Shown: in pieces, positions 48,530 through 56,843 of the stretch
Position numbering within the stretch: position 1 is the stretch's first letter
Layout: each line of letters begins with the position of its first letter
Source of the DNA: Neomesorhizobium albiziae
GTDB taxonomy: Bacteria; Pseudomonadota; Alphaproteobacteria; Rhizobiales; Rhizobiaceae
DNA: 64,000 nt
Direction: 5' to 3'
Assembly (NCBI RefSeq): GCF_900114255.1
Contig: NZ_FOSL01000001.1
Span: 62,001-126,000, forward strand
The notes under the pieces: model-generated
What the model was told of the DNA's origin: nothing
Database searches by the model: none
The model's input: the letters and a program-made list of their open reading frames with translations, nothing else
Translations under genes and position numbers: made by a program

Positions 48530-49236
48530 CAGAAAAGAACCTTCTTGCCGAACTCGCATCCTATCTGTTCTCCTTCTCGGATTCGCAGACGGGACGCACG
48601 CCGTCGGAGCGTGAGCTGGCCGAACATTTCGCCGTGAGCCGCGGCCAGATCCGCGAGGCGCTGGCGATCCTGGAAGCCATGCACATCGTCGAGCGACGTG
48701 CGAAATCCGGCATCTACCTCACTACCCGCGAAGCGAGCGTCGAGGCGTTGGCGCTGTTCGCCAGGGCCGGGCTGCCGCTCGACCCGGTGCGCATCTACGA
48801 GATCGTCGAGATCAGAAAGATCCACGAGATCAAGGCAGCCGAACTCGCCTGCAGCCGCGCCACCGAAGAAAACTACGAGCGGCTGCGCGAAATCCTGGCC
48901 GAATCGGAAAAGAAGGTGGCAGCCAGCAAGCCTATCGCCGAGGAGGATCGGGAATTCCACCTTGAGATCGTGCGGGCGACCAAGAACACGATGTTCCACC
49001 AGATTTGCACCGCCTACTACGTGCTCGGCGAAGGTCGCCTGCCGGTGTATTTTTCCGACCCTGAACGCGGGCGGAAATCGCATGCCGAGCACCTGCAGAT
49101 TTTCGATGCGCTGCTGCGCCGTGACGGCAATCTCGCCCAGGCGCTGATGAGCGCCCACCTCCAGGGGGCGGAAAGCTACTGGAAGGGCCTTATCGAGACA
49201 GCGGGCGAAGCGGCAGCCGACTTCGAAAATGCCTGA
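48526..49236 (+). CDS. GntR-family regulator, FadR subfamily (FCD domain)
   Basis: A 236-residue regulator. The winged helix reads TPSERELAEHFAVSRGQIRE (24-43) then ALAILEAMHIVERRAKSGIYL. The C-terminal all-helical FCD domain has EIVEIRKIHEIKAAELA, EDREFHLEIV and KSHAEHLQIFDALL, including His and Asp residues of the metal/ligand site. It overlaps the genes on both sides by a few bases. I propose that it binds the TGGTNNNACCA sites upstream of this operon and of the ABC importer. Confidence 0.93.
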   Translation: MTEKNLLAELASYLFSFSDSQTGRTPSERELAEHFAVSRGQIREALAILEAMHIVERRAKSGIYLTTREASVEALALFARAGLPLDPVRIYEIVEIRKIHEIKAAELACSRATEENYERLREILAESEKKVAASKPIAEEDREFHLEIVRATKNTMFHQICTAYYVLGEGRLPVYFSDPERGRKSHAEHLQIFDALLRRDGNLAQALMSAHLQGAESYWKGLIETAGEAAADFENA

Positions 49237-50209
49237 CCAGCCGAAAATCCTGTCGACGCATGTGCTGCACCCCGCCGCCGAAGCCATGCTTGCCGGCGTC
49301 GGCGAACTTGCCGTCGCGTCCGCCCTCGATGCCGCGACGCTGACGCGGGAGGCCGGGGACGCCGATATCGTCATCGTGCGGGCGCCGATGCCGCCCGAAC
49401 TGTTTTCCGCGCAGCGCCGGCTGAAGATGGCCGTCCGCCATGGCGCCGGGCTCGACTGGATACCGATGGAGGCGGCGACCGAAGCCGGCGTGCTGGTTGC
49501 CAACGTGCCGGGCGTCAATGCGCGCACGGTTGCCGAGCACGTGTTGTTCGGCGCGATGGCGGTGCTGCGCCGCTTCCGCCAGGTCGACCGTGACTTGCGG
49601 CAGCACGGCTGGCTGGCCGGCCGTGAACATTCCGTTCGCGCCGGAGAGCTGGGCGGCAAGACCATCGGCATCGTCGGCATGGGCAATATCGGGCGTCACC
49701 TCGTATCCATCGCCCGCGACGGTTTTGGCATGACCGTCATCGCCAACAGCCGCACGCCCGAAAGCCTGCCGGCCGGCATTGCGTTCCGCACACTCGACGC
49801 ACTGATGGCCGAGAGCGACATCGTCGCCATATGCTGTCCGCTGACGCCGCAAACCAGCGGCATGATCGATGCTCGTCGTATCGCTCTGATGAAGCCGGCG
49901 GCGGTGATCGTCAATGTCGCGCGCGGCCCGATCATCGTCGACGACGCACTGATCGCGGCGTTGCGCGACGACAGGATCGGCGGCGCGGCGCTTGATGTCT
50001 TCGCCACCCAGCCCTTGCCGCCGGACCACCCCTATTTCGGCTTTGACAACGTCGTCGTCACCCCCCACATGGCCGGCATCACCGAAGAAAGCATGATGCG
50101 CATGGGCACGGGTGCGGCCGCGGAAACGCTGCGCGTGCTTGCGGGAGAATTGCCGGTGAACCTGCGCAACCCCGAGGTGGTCGAGCGCTACCGGGCGCGG
50201 TTTTTCTAG
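49229..50209 (+). CDS. D-isomer-specific 2-hydroxyacid dehydrogenase
   Basis: A 326-residue NAD(P)-dependent dehydrogenase: cofactor motif TIGIVGMGNIGRHL (about 143-156), NVARGPIIVDDALI with the substrate Arg, and VVVTPHMAGITEES with the catalytic His. Substrates include glycerate, glyoxylate and hydroxypyruvate, which would fit the end of a sugar-acid pathway. It overlaps the GntR gene by eight bases. Its stop TAG overlaps the stop of the convergent amidase. Confidence 0.92.
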   Translation: MPDQPKILSTHVLHPAAEAMLAGVGELAVASALDAATLTREAGDADIVIVRAPMPPELFSAQRRLKMAVRHGAGLDWIPMEAATEAGVLVANVPGVNARTVAEHVLFGAMAVLRRFRQVDRDLRQHGWLAGREHSVRAGELGGKTIGIVGMGNIGRHLVSIARDGFGMTVIANSRTPESLPAGIAFRTLDALMAESDIVAICCPLTPQTSGMIDARRIALMKPAAVIVNVARGPIIVDDALIAALRDDRIGGAALDVFATQPLPPDHPYFGFDNVVVTPHMAGITEESMMRMGTGAAAETLRVLAGELPVNLRNPEVVERYRARFF

Positions 50210-51507
50210 CTGGCGAGCACCACCTCGACCGCGGCCGCGATTTCGAGCAGCCGGCGATCCCAGCCATTGCGGCCAAACAGCATCAACCCGGACGGCAGCG
50301 GGGTTCCCGGTATCGGCAGCGAGATCGACGTCAGATCGAACTGGTTGGCCACCTGCGGGTTGCGCAGCAGCATCCCGTCGGTTCGGTTCCAAAGCGCGTC
50401 GTCGGCAAGCAGCGGTGCGATCGGCGGCGCCAGCATCGGCACGGTCGGCAGCGCCAGCACGTCGACAGCCTGCAGCCGCTCGTCCATGCGTGCGGCGAGC
50501 GCAGTGCGTGTGCGCATCAGCCCGATATAATGTGCCGCCGTGGCAGCCAGCCGGCGCGTCAGCGGACCGGAAACGTGCGGATCGACGGCCGCCACCTTTT
50601 GCGCATCGGCGAGCCAGCCGGAATGGATTTCCGCCGCCTCGATGCCGGCCAGCGAACCAGCCTTCGTCGCAGCGTTCATTTCGCCGACGAGATCGTCGAT
50701 CACATGGTCGGCAAGCCGCGCTCCGGCAGCTTCTAGTGTTTTCAGGCTGCGCTCGAATGCTTCGGCGACGGCCGGTTCGAGTTCCTGAAGTAGCCGCCCT
50801 TGTGGGATCCCGATCCTGAGCCCGGCAATCGGCCGCGGCGCCAGCGGCGCGAAATCCTCGCCGGCCATCACCGCATCGGCGGCAGCGCAGTCGGCGACCG
50901 TGCGCGCCAGCGGACCGATCGAATCGAGCGTCGCGGAGAGCGGGAAGCAGCCGGCCAGTGGAACCCGGCGCGCCGTCGGCTTGAAACCGAGGACGCCGTT
51001 CAGCGCGGCGGGAATGCGCACCGAGCCGCCGGTGTCTGAGCCGATGGCGATGTCCGAGGTGCCTTCGGCAGCCGAGACCCCTGCCCCCGACGAAGAACCG
51101 CCGGGAATGCGCTGCGCATCGACGGCATTCGGCGGCGTACCGTAGTGCGGGTTGGTGCCGACCGCCGAGAAGGCGAATTCGGTCATCGCCGTCTTGCCGA
51201 CGATGACGGCGCCAGCGCGGCGCAGGCGTTGGACAATCACAGCATCTTCGGCTGCCGGCGCCGCATCGCGGCGGATGATCGAGCCGGCCAGCGTGGGCTC
51301 GCCGGCAACGTCGAACAAATCCTTGATGGAGACGATCTTTCCGTCGAGCGGCCCGAGCGATCCGCCTGCCTTGACGCGTGCATCGGCGGCATCGGCAGCC
51401 GCCCGCGCACTCTCGGCGTAAAGTTTGGTGAAGACGCGCTCGTCATCGGCACGGGAATCAAGGCGCGCGAGGATTTCTTCGAGGCGGTCGCGGGCGGGTT
51501 TCAGCAT
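50206..51507 (-). CDS. Amidase signature enzyme
   Basis: A 433-residue amidase. The Ser-cisSer-Lys triad is visible: Lys62 in VSIKDLFDVAG, Ser138 in PGGSSSGAGVS, and Ser162 as nucleophile in GSDTGGSVRIP. It hydrolyses an unknown amide, in the style of GatA-like, indoleacetamide or mandelamide hydrolases; no GatB/GatC genes accompany it, so it is not part of the tRNA amidotransferase. It converges with the 2-hydroxyacid dehydrogenase, the two stop codons overlapping by three bases. Confidence 0.92.
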   Translation of the reverse strand: MLKPARDRLEEILARLDSRADDERVFTKLYAESARAAADAADARVKAGGSLGPLDGKIVSIKDLFDVAGEPTLAGSIIRRDAAPAAEDAVIVQRLRRAGAVIVGKTAMTEFAFSAVGTNPHYGTPPNAVDAQRIPGGSSSGAGVSAAEGTSDIAIGSDTGGSVRIPAALNGVLGFKPTARRVPLAGCFPLSATLDSIGPLARTVADCAAADAVMAGEDFAPLAPRPIAGLRIGIPQGRLLQELEPAVAEAFERSLKTLEAAGARLADHVIDDLVGEMNAATKAGSLAGIEAAEIHSGWLADAQKVAAVDPHVSGPLTRRLAATAAHYIGLMRTRTALAARMDERLQAVDVLALPTVPMLAPPIAPLLADDALWNRTDGMLLRNPQVANQFDLTSISLPIPGTPLPSGLMLFGRNGWDRRLLEIAAAVEVVLAS

Positions 51508-51539
51508 TGCGGTCTCTGATTGTGGGAGCGGGGAGTCCC

Positions 51540-51611
51540 AGTGTCGTGATTTCGAAGTTCGCATGACTTCAATATCGCGCTCCAAGCGAACTTCGAAATC
51601 AAAACGACACT
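51540..51611. repeat. Long imperfect palindrome, first of a tandem pair
   Basis: Left arm 51540-51562 (AGTGTCG...GATTTCGAAGTTCGC) and right arm 51586-51611 (GCGAACTTCGAAATC...CGACACT) match except for a small insertion. It shares end sequence (AGTGTC/GACACT) with the next element, so both belong to one palindromic repeat family. Confidence 0.85.
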
Positions 51612-51627
51612 AGAAATCAATAAGTTG

Positions 51628-51704
51628 CTAGTGTCCTTTCCATTCTGAAATTCGTACAGCCACCTGATATCGAATTCATGCGAATTTCAAAATCGGGACA
51701 CTAG
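51628..51704. repeat. Long imperfect palindrome, second of a tandem pair
   Basis: Outer arms CTAGTGTCC (51628-51636) and GGACACTAG (51696-51704), inner arms TGAAATTCG (51646-51654) and CGAATTTCA (51681-51689). The outer and inner sequences resemble the element at 51540. Confidence 0.82.
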
Positions 51705-51928
51705 CCGCCGCCGCCCGGCGGCTGTGAAAGTCCCTCCCAATCCATCCCGGTCGGCAAGTCGTTTCACGGCCCGCCGCAGTCAGCGTCTCCTTATGAGATT
51801 TTTACTTCTTGGCGATTCCGCCCGCCTCGAATCCTGATTTACGGACTTCTATTTTCCTTCCCGCAGCCGGCCTTACGCCGATTGCCTGGTCGTCGGCTCA
51901 GTCCGACGCTCAACGAAAGGAAACTGAA

Positions 51929-52117
51929 ATGTACCGCAATCCCGGGTTCGACATGTCCAGCCACGCTTCGGTTCGGGCCGCTTCCGACGCATCGGAGGCA
52001 AGGTCCGCCGACCGGCAGGTGCCAGGCATGACCCCGCCATTCATGTTCAGCCGCTTGTTTTCCGTTACTGGCGTTCTGCTTGCCGCGATGGTCGTGGTCA
52101 CCCTGATCTTGGGCTGA
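51929..52117 (+). CDS. 62-residue single-pass membrane protein
   Basis: A small protein with a polar N-terminal 36 residues and a C-terminal hydrophobic helix (LFSVTGVLLAAMVVVTLILG). AAAGGAA precedes the ATG at 51929. It opens a plus-strand run of small genes leading to dapA and the ptsN-like gene. I recognise no family; the C-tail-anchored layout is the only functional hint. Confidence 0.68.
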   Translation: MYRNPGFDMSSHASVRAASDASEARSADRQVPGMTPPFMFSRLFSVTGVLLAAMVVVTLILG

Positions 52118-52143
52118 TTACGATTTCGCGAAGGAGAATGAAC

Positions 52144-52368
52144 ATGCGCACTTCGTCCCTGATTAGTGAAGCCCCGTCCCCCGTCCACCGTTTCGTGGTG
52201 GGACTTGACGGAGAAGGTCATTGGATTGCCCGCGACGAAACCGGCCTGACCGGCGGCGTCTTTGCCGACCGGTCCGCGGCAATCCATTTCGCCGAGACAC
52301 AATGCAATCACCGGGAAGGCGCTATCCGGTTGGCGCCCGCCAACGCCCGGCTTTCGCTGTTCAATTGA
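52144..52368 (+). CDS. 74-residue conserved hypothetical protein
   Basis: Begins MRTSSLISEAPSP and contains HRFVVGLDGEGHWIARDETG and FADRSAAIHFAETQCNHREG, which look like a compact alpha-beta fold seen in small rhizobial hypothetical proteins. AAGGAG is well spaced for ATG 52144 and too close for ATG 52138. It lies 26 bases after the small membrane protein gene. Function is unknown. Confidence 0.68.
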   Translation: MRTSSLISEAPSPVHRFVVGLDGEGHWIARDETGLTGGVFADRSAAIHFAETQCNHREGAIRLAPANARLSLFN

Positions 52369-52436
52369 ACCGTCATCGCGAAACCGTACGCATCACGCCT
52401 GGCTCGCCGCGCTTCCGCGACGCGCCGGGCGAGGCG

Positions 52437-52880
52437 ATGCCGGCCATGCAAAGACCCGACGAGAGCGAAATCGCGACGCTTGCCGAGCGTATCGTGCATG
52501 CCCGCATTTTGCGCGAGCACCATGTCTGGGAGGCGGTGCGCTGTCTGTCGATCGACACGCGGGACCGCCGCTCCGGCACCGCACGGCGTTTCGTCGAACG
52601 AATGGAGGCGGACGCCCTGCTCGACGCCGCCATGCTTCTGGTCATGCTATCGGTGCAAGAACGCACCATAGACGGCATCGGCCATGCTGGCGGGTGCTGG
52701 ACCTGCAGCATCGGCCGCCCGGCCGCGGGCAAGCAAGCACCCGCGAGAGCGACTTCCGCCAAGCACGCCGATCAGGCAGCCGCCATCGTGCTTTCGTTGA
52801 TCCTCTCCCATCTGCCATCCCGACGCTGCGCGGGACCCGAAATCCCGGCGCGCAAGACAAACTGGAGACTAGCCTCATGA
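52437..52880 (+). CDS. Hypothetical protein overlapping dapA
   Basis: A 147-residue mostly helical protein (DESEIATLAERIVHARILRE, then FVERMEADALLDAAMLLVML). The C-terminal third is basic and low in complexity. The stop overlaps the dapA start (ATGA), which supports translation, but the start is uncertain: ATG 52437 or 52446. No family is recognised. Confidence 0.55.
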   Translation: MPAMQRPDESEIATLAERIVHARILREHHVWEAVRCLSIDTRDRRSGTARRFVERMEADALLDAAMLLVMLSVQERTIDGIGHAGGCWTCSIGRPAAGKQAPARATSAKHADQAAAIVLSLILSHLPSRRCAGPEIPARKTNWRLAS

Positions 52881-53821
52881 CCCCGAAGCAAGCCGCAACG
52901 CGCCTCAGGGGCGCGATGGCCGCCCTGCCCACCCCTTTTCGCGGCGGCGAAGTGGACCTCGAAGGACTGGCCAGGCTTGTCCGCTGGCAGCTGGAGCAAG
53001 GCGTCGACGGCATCGTGCCCTGCGGCACCACGGGCGAAGCGCCGACGCTATCCTGGGAAGAACGTTTGGCGATCCTGCGATGCTGCATCGGGATCGTCCG
53101 CGGCAAGGTGCCGGTCATCGCCGGCACGGGAACCAACAACACCGAAGCCACCATCGCCTTCACCGCCGCGGCCGAGGCGTTCGGCGCCGACGCGGCCCTG
53201 ATCGTCACGCCCTACTATAACAAGCCCAGCCAGGAGGGCATTTTCCGCCACTACGAAGCGATCGCCAGCAAGGTGAATATCCCAATTGTCGTCTACAATG
53301 TTCCGTCGCGAACCGGCGTCGACCTCTTGCCCGAAACCGTCGCGCGGCTGGCACAGATCCCGACGATTGTCGGGATCAAGGACGCCACCGGCGATCTCGA
53401 CCGGCCGTCCGCGATCTCCCGGCAGGCCGGCAACGACTTTCTGCAGTTCTCGGGGCATGACGCCACCGCCTTCGGCTTCAACACCATGGGCGGCGTTGGT
53501 ACGATTTCCGTCGTCGCCAATGTCGCGCCGCGGCTGTGCGCCGACATGCACAATGCCTGCCGCAGGGGCGATCATCATACGGCGCGCGCCATCCAGCATC
53601 ACTTGAGGCCGCTGATCGCGGCGCTGGAACTGGAAAGCAATCCGGTCCCGGTGAAGTATGCGCTGCATCTGCTGCTCGGCCTCTCGCCGGACGTCCGCTT
53701 GCCACTGGTCCCGGCAACAACCGCCACCCAACAGGCGGTGCAGGTGGCGTTGCTGGCGCTGTCGCAAGACGAGAGCGATGCCGCTCAGGCAAAACGTGCC
53801 GCAGCGGGCGGACGGTGGTAG
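52877..53821 (+). CDS. dapA: Dihydrodipicolinate synthase-family aldolase
   Basis: A 314-residue class I aldolase with all DapA residues: CGTTGEAPT (Thr51/Thr52), Tyr140 and Arg145 in VVYNVPSRTG, and Schiff-base Lys168 in IVGIKDATGD. The RTG Arg favours genuine 4-hydroxy-tetrahydrodipicolinate synthase over KDG or N-acetylneuraminate aldolases. The C-terminus is about 20 residues longer than usual. It is coupled to the upstream small gene and followed by a ptsN-like gene. It may be a paralog rather than the housekeeping copy. Confidence 0.92.
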   Translation: MTPKQAATRLRGAMAALPTPFRGGEVDLEGLARLVRWQLEQGVDGIVPCGTTGEAPTLSWEERLAILRCCIGIVRGKVPVIAGTGTNNTEATIAFTAAAEAFGADAALIVTPYYNKPSQEGIFRHYEAIASKVNIPIVVYNVPSRTGVDLLPETVARLAQIPTIVGIKDATGDLDRPSAISRQAGNDFLQFSGHDATAFGFNTMGGVGTISVVANVAPRLCADMHNACRRGDHHTARAIQHHLRPLIAALELESNPVPVKYALHLLLGLSPDVRLPLVPATTATQQAVQVALLALSQDESDAAQAKRAAAGGRW

Positions 53822-53841
53822 TGCCGCCGGGATCGCCTCGC

Positions 53842-54309
53842 ATGGACATTCATGCCGTATTCGCTCGCGACGACATCCGCCTCGGCGTCGAAGCGCTGAC
53901 AAAGCCGAACCTTTTGCGTCACTTGGCCAGGCACGCCGCCGAAAGAACCAGCCTCCCTGCCGCCACGGTTCTCACCGCGCTCGCCGCCCGCGAGAAACTC
54001 GGTTCGACCGGGTTGGGGGATGGCATCGCCATTCCCCACGCACGGCTTGCCGGGCTGCAGAGGCCGTTCGGCCTGGCTATCCGGCTCAAGGAGCCATGCG
54101 ATTTCGAAGCAATGGACGGTGAGCCGGTCGATCTGGTTGTCCTTCTCCTGGTCCCACCGACCATGAACTCTGAGCACCTGACGATTCTCTCACGAGTGGC
54201 GCGAACCCTGCGCGACCCAGTTATCGCGTCGCAGTTGCGGCGGGCACCGGACAGGGCTGCATTCCTCGAGCGGCTGAAGGGAGAAGGGTCTCGTGAACGA
54301 GCCATATGA
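53842..54309 (+). CDS. PtsN-like PTS IIA domain protein
   Basis: A 155-residue PTS EIIA (fructose/nitrogen type). The phosphorylated His is His66 in DGIAIPHARLAG. PtsN proteins of the nitrogen PTS regulate potassium uptake and metabolism by phosphorylation state; the main rhizobial ptsN normally lies beside rpoN, so this copy next to dapA is probably a paralog. ATG 53842 starts family sequence; GTG 53821 is possible. Confidence 0.87.
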   Translation: MDIHAVFARDDIRLGVEALTKPNLLRHLARHAAERTSLPAATVLTALAAREKLGSTGLGDGIAIPHARLAGLQRPFGLAIRLKEPCDFEAMDGEPVDLVVLLLVPPTMNSEHLTILSRVARTLRDPVIASQLRRAPDRAAFLERLKGEGSRERAI

Positions 54310-54406
54310 AAGCAAGCCTCCCATCAAGTCTCCTCTCGTCAGTTGGCTGGTTGTGTTGATAGCCTTTTCGGCTGTCTTCACCATAGCGTCGTTCTTTCAA
54401 CCTTAG
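54293..54406 (+). CDS. 37-residue single-pass membrane protein
   Basis: Starting at GTG 54293 and preceded by GGAGAAGG, the frame reads VNEPYESKPPIKSPLVSWLV and then VLIAFSAVFTIASFFQP. It overlaps the ptsN-like gene by 17 bases, and its stop overlaps the stop of the convergent corA. One membrane helix covers most of the C-terminal half. Likely co-translated with ptsN; a regulatory or accessory small protein is possible. Confidence 0.55.
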   Translation: MNEPYESKPPIKSPLVSWLVVLIAFSAVFTIASFFQP

Positions 54407-55368
54407 ATCCATCCCATCCGCCGGAAAATCCATGCTGGCAATACGGCCGACATGATCATTAGACCAACCGCGAATGGATAGCCGAAGAACCACTTCAATT
54501 CCGGCATATGCTCGAAATTCATCCCATAGTTCGAGGCAATCAGTGTCGGCGGAAGGAAGATGACCGCAGCTACCGAAACGATCTTGATGATGTTGCTTTG
54601 CTCGATGCCGATCATGCCAAGCGTTGCGTCAAGCATAAAGATGATCTTCTGCGACAGTGCAGTGGCGTGATCCCCAAGCGACTGAATATCTTGGCCGAGC
54701 GTCTTTACTCGGCGGCGGACCTCGTCTTCCCCTTCCGCACGAGCAGCTTGCTCAAGAAACAGACTTACCCTGTGCATGGTCTGCAGACTTTCTTGGATGT
54801 TGGAAATCAGCGATTCCTTGCGGCCGATGCGCCGTAGAATAATTTGAAAGCCCCGCTCTCGCCGTCGCACACGCTTTTCAGAGGGGTGGAAGATATCCTT
54901 GCCGATATCCACGATTTCATGACCGGCGCGTTCAAGGACGTCCGCAAGGCGATCCACGATGTTTTCAAGCAAACCGGCTAGGATGGACTCGGCGTTCTTG
55001 CAATCGAGGTCTGCTTGTTCGGCTCGTTCCGGAAAATTCTTGAACGCACTTGGTTCGTGGTAGCGTACGGTCACTAACCGGTCGTGCGCCAGGACAAAGG
55101 TCACCGGCATCATGATTGGGTGGTCGCCGTCAGCGTTTTCCGGAAGCGTGGCGGTCATGTAGAAGCAGCCATTTTCCGTATATAGACGCGATGAAATCTC
55201 TATTTCCTGCATCTCCTCGCGGGTCGGAATGGCAATGTGGAAGAGGTCCTCAGTGACCGCCTCTTCCTGTTTGGTTGGGTTGAGCAGGTCGATCCAGATT
55301 GGATGCGCGCCAGCCGTCAACGGCCTTTCGAGCAACCTGTTGTCATCGTTGAAATACGCTTTAAGCAT
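54403..55368 (-). CDS. corA: CorA-family magnesium transporter
   Basis: A 321-residue CorA: soluble N-terminal domain, long helix (about 160-245), and two C-terminal membrane helices with the signature YGMNF (GMN) before the periplasmic loop FEHMPEL. The gene visibly uses more A/T-ending codons than its neighbours, hinting at a different history. It imports magnesium or other divalent ions as a pentamer. The region upstream holds a dapA/ptsN remnant. Confidence 0.94.
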   Translation of the reverse strand: MLKAYFNDDNRLLERPLTAGAHPIWIDLLNPTKQEEAVTEDLFHIAIPTREEMQEIEISSRLYTENGCFYMTATLPENADGDHPIMMPVTFVLAHDRLVTVRYHEPSAFKNFPERAEQADLDCKNAESILAGLLENIVDRLADVLERAGHEIVDIGKDIFHPSEKRVRRRERGFQIILRRIGRKESLISNIQESLQTMHRVSLFLEQAARAEGEDEVRRRVKTLGQDIQSLGDHATALSQKIIFMLDATLGMIGIEQSNIIKIVSVAAVIFLPPTLIASNYGMNFEHMPELKWFFGYPFAVGLMIMSAVLPAWIFRRMGWI

Positions 55369-55529
55369 CTTGTTCTCCTTGGCACCAACATCTGCAACCG
55401 TGGACGGATTGGAGGCGGGGGAGCAGGGTAAGCCCGGCGATTGTTGGACACCACAGTTCGGCGCCAGAAGGGCACTACAAACAAGATCTTAAGGGGGTTA
55501 TTCCTCGATTGCGCTCCGGCCCATGGCAT

Positions 55530-55680
55530 ACGATTTTCCGTCGTCGCCAATGTTGCGCCCCGACTTTGTACCGAAATGCACGACGCCCGCACGCTTCGCG
55601 ATCCGAAAGTCGCCGCCGAACTCCGGCGCGCGCCCGACCGGACGATATTCCACGCCAGGTTCAACGCAAAAACAGGCTTC
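55530..55680 (+). pseudogene. Fused remnant of dapA and a ptsN-like gene
   Basis: In one continuous frame the sequence reads FSVVANVAPRLCTEMHDA, nearly the same as ISVVANVAPRLCADMHNA of dapA (53500-53558), then directly ARTLRDPKVAAELRRAPDR, which matches ARTLRDPVIASQLRRAPDR of the ptsN-like gene (about 54196-54260). So a second dapA-ptsN pair seems to have lost about 640 bases between the two points. Upstream sequence (55369-55529) no longer resembles dapA. It is unlikely to encode a functional protein. Confidence 0.75.
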
Positions 55681-55764
55681 GGAACAACTCGTTGACCTCG
55701 GCCAACCGACCGACCCTCGTGATGGTACAGCGTCGCCGCGACCGGCGGTCCGACGCCGCTGGCC

Positions 55765-56841
55765 TCAGGCGCTGTGCCTGAGGCTCACGCCGGTGCTCTT
55801 GTCGAACAGCACCACCTTGTTCTCGTTCCAGGCGAAGCGCACGGCATCCTCGATGGCGACGGAAGTCTGCGCCGGCACGGTGGCGCGCAGCGTGGCATCG
55901 CCGACGCGCAAGGTCAGTATTTTCTCGACGCCGTGGTTTTCCACGTCGTGGACGCGTGCCTCGACCGGCGCGCCGGCCTGCAGAAAGACGTCCTCCGGCC
56001 GTATGCCGAAGGTCAGCGCGCGGCCATCGGTGTTCCTGGCCGCCGCCGCATAGGGCAGCTCGAAGTTAATCGGGTTCATCACGGCGCGGCCGGAGACCAG
56101 CTTGCCGTCGAGCAGGTTCATCGGCGGCGAGCCGACGAAACTCGCGACGAAGGTGTCGCGCGGGTTGTTGTATATCTCCTGCGGCGTACCCGTCTGCACC
56201 AGCCGGCCGTGGTTCAGCACTCCCACCTTGTCGCCCATTGACATGGCCTCGATCTGGTCGTGGGTGACGAACAGGAAGGTCTGGCCGAGCGTCATCTGGA
56301 TGTTTTTGAGCTCGGTTCTCAGCGCCTCCCGCAGCTTGGCGTCGAGCGCCGACAGCGGCTCGTCCATCAGGAACACACGCGGCTTGCGCACGATCGCACG
56401 GCCGATCGAGACGCGCTGCATCTCGCCGCCCGAGAGCCGGTCGGTCTTGCGGTCGAGCAGATGCTCGATGCGCAAGGTTTTCGCCACCCGGTCGACGCGC
56501 GTCTTGATCTCGGCCGGTTCGATGCGGCGGATTTTTGGCTTCAGCGGGAATTCGAGATTCTCGCGCACTGTATAGCGCGGGTAGAGCGAATATTGCTGCA
56601 GCACCAGCGCCACATCGCGCTCGGCCGCACTCCAGTCGGCGACATCGGCGCCGTCGATGAAGATCTGTCCCTCGTCCGGTTTTTCCAGCCCCGCGATAAG
56701 GCGCAGCGTCGTCGTCTTGCCCGCACCCGTTTCGCCCAGAAGGACAAAAAACTCGCCGTCGGCGATGTCGAGGTCGAGATTCCTCAGCGCTGTATGGGCG
56801 CCGAATTTCTTGGTGATGTTTTTCAGCTGGATATGGGCCAT
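55765..56841 (-). CDS. ABC sugar importer ATPase 2 (MalK/UgpC type)
   Basis: A 358-residue ATPase. Walker A is GETGAGKTT (33-41), with signature LSGGEMQR, Walker B VFLMDEP, and a C-terminal TOBE/OB regulatory domain (FGIRPEDVFLQAG). The usual GPSGCGKS is altered to ETGA, but the essential GxxxxGKT is intact. It is the last gene of the importer operon, with two bases separating it from ATPase 1. Together they should form a heterodimer. Confidence 0.93.
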   Translation of the reverse strand: MAHIQLKNITKKFGAHTALRNLDLDIADGEFFVLLGETGAGKTTTLRLIAGLEKPDEGQIFIDGADVADWSAAERDVALVLQQYSLYPRYTVRENLEFPLKPKIRRIEPAEIKTRVDRVAKTLRIEHLLDRKTDRLSGGEMQRVSIGRAIVRKPRVFLMDEPLSALDAKLREALRTELKNIQMTLGQTFLFVTHDQIEAMSMGDKVGVLNHGRLVQTGTPQEIYNNPRDTFVASFVGSPPMNLLDGKLVSGRAVMNPINFELPYAAAARNTDGRALTFGIRPEDVFLQAGAPVEARVHDVENHGVEKILTLRVGDATLRATVPAQTSVAIEDAVRFAWNENKVVLFDKSTGVSLRHSA

Positions 56842-56843
56842 TG

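Noticed and set aside
51540-51704. Terminal inverted repeats of an insertion sequence
   Set aside because: No transposase frame lies between or near the repeats; they are better described as palindromic elements.
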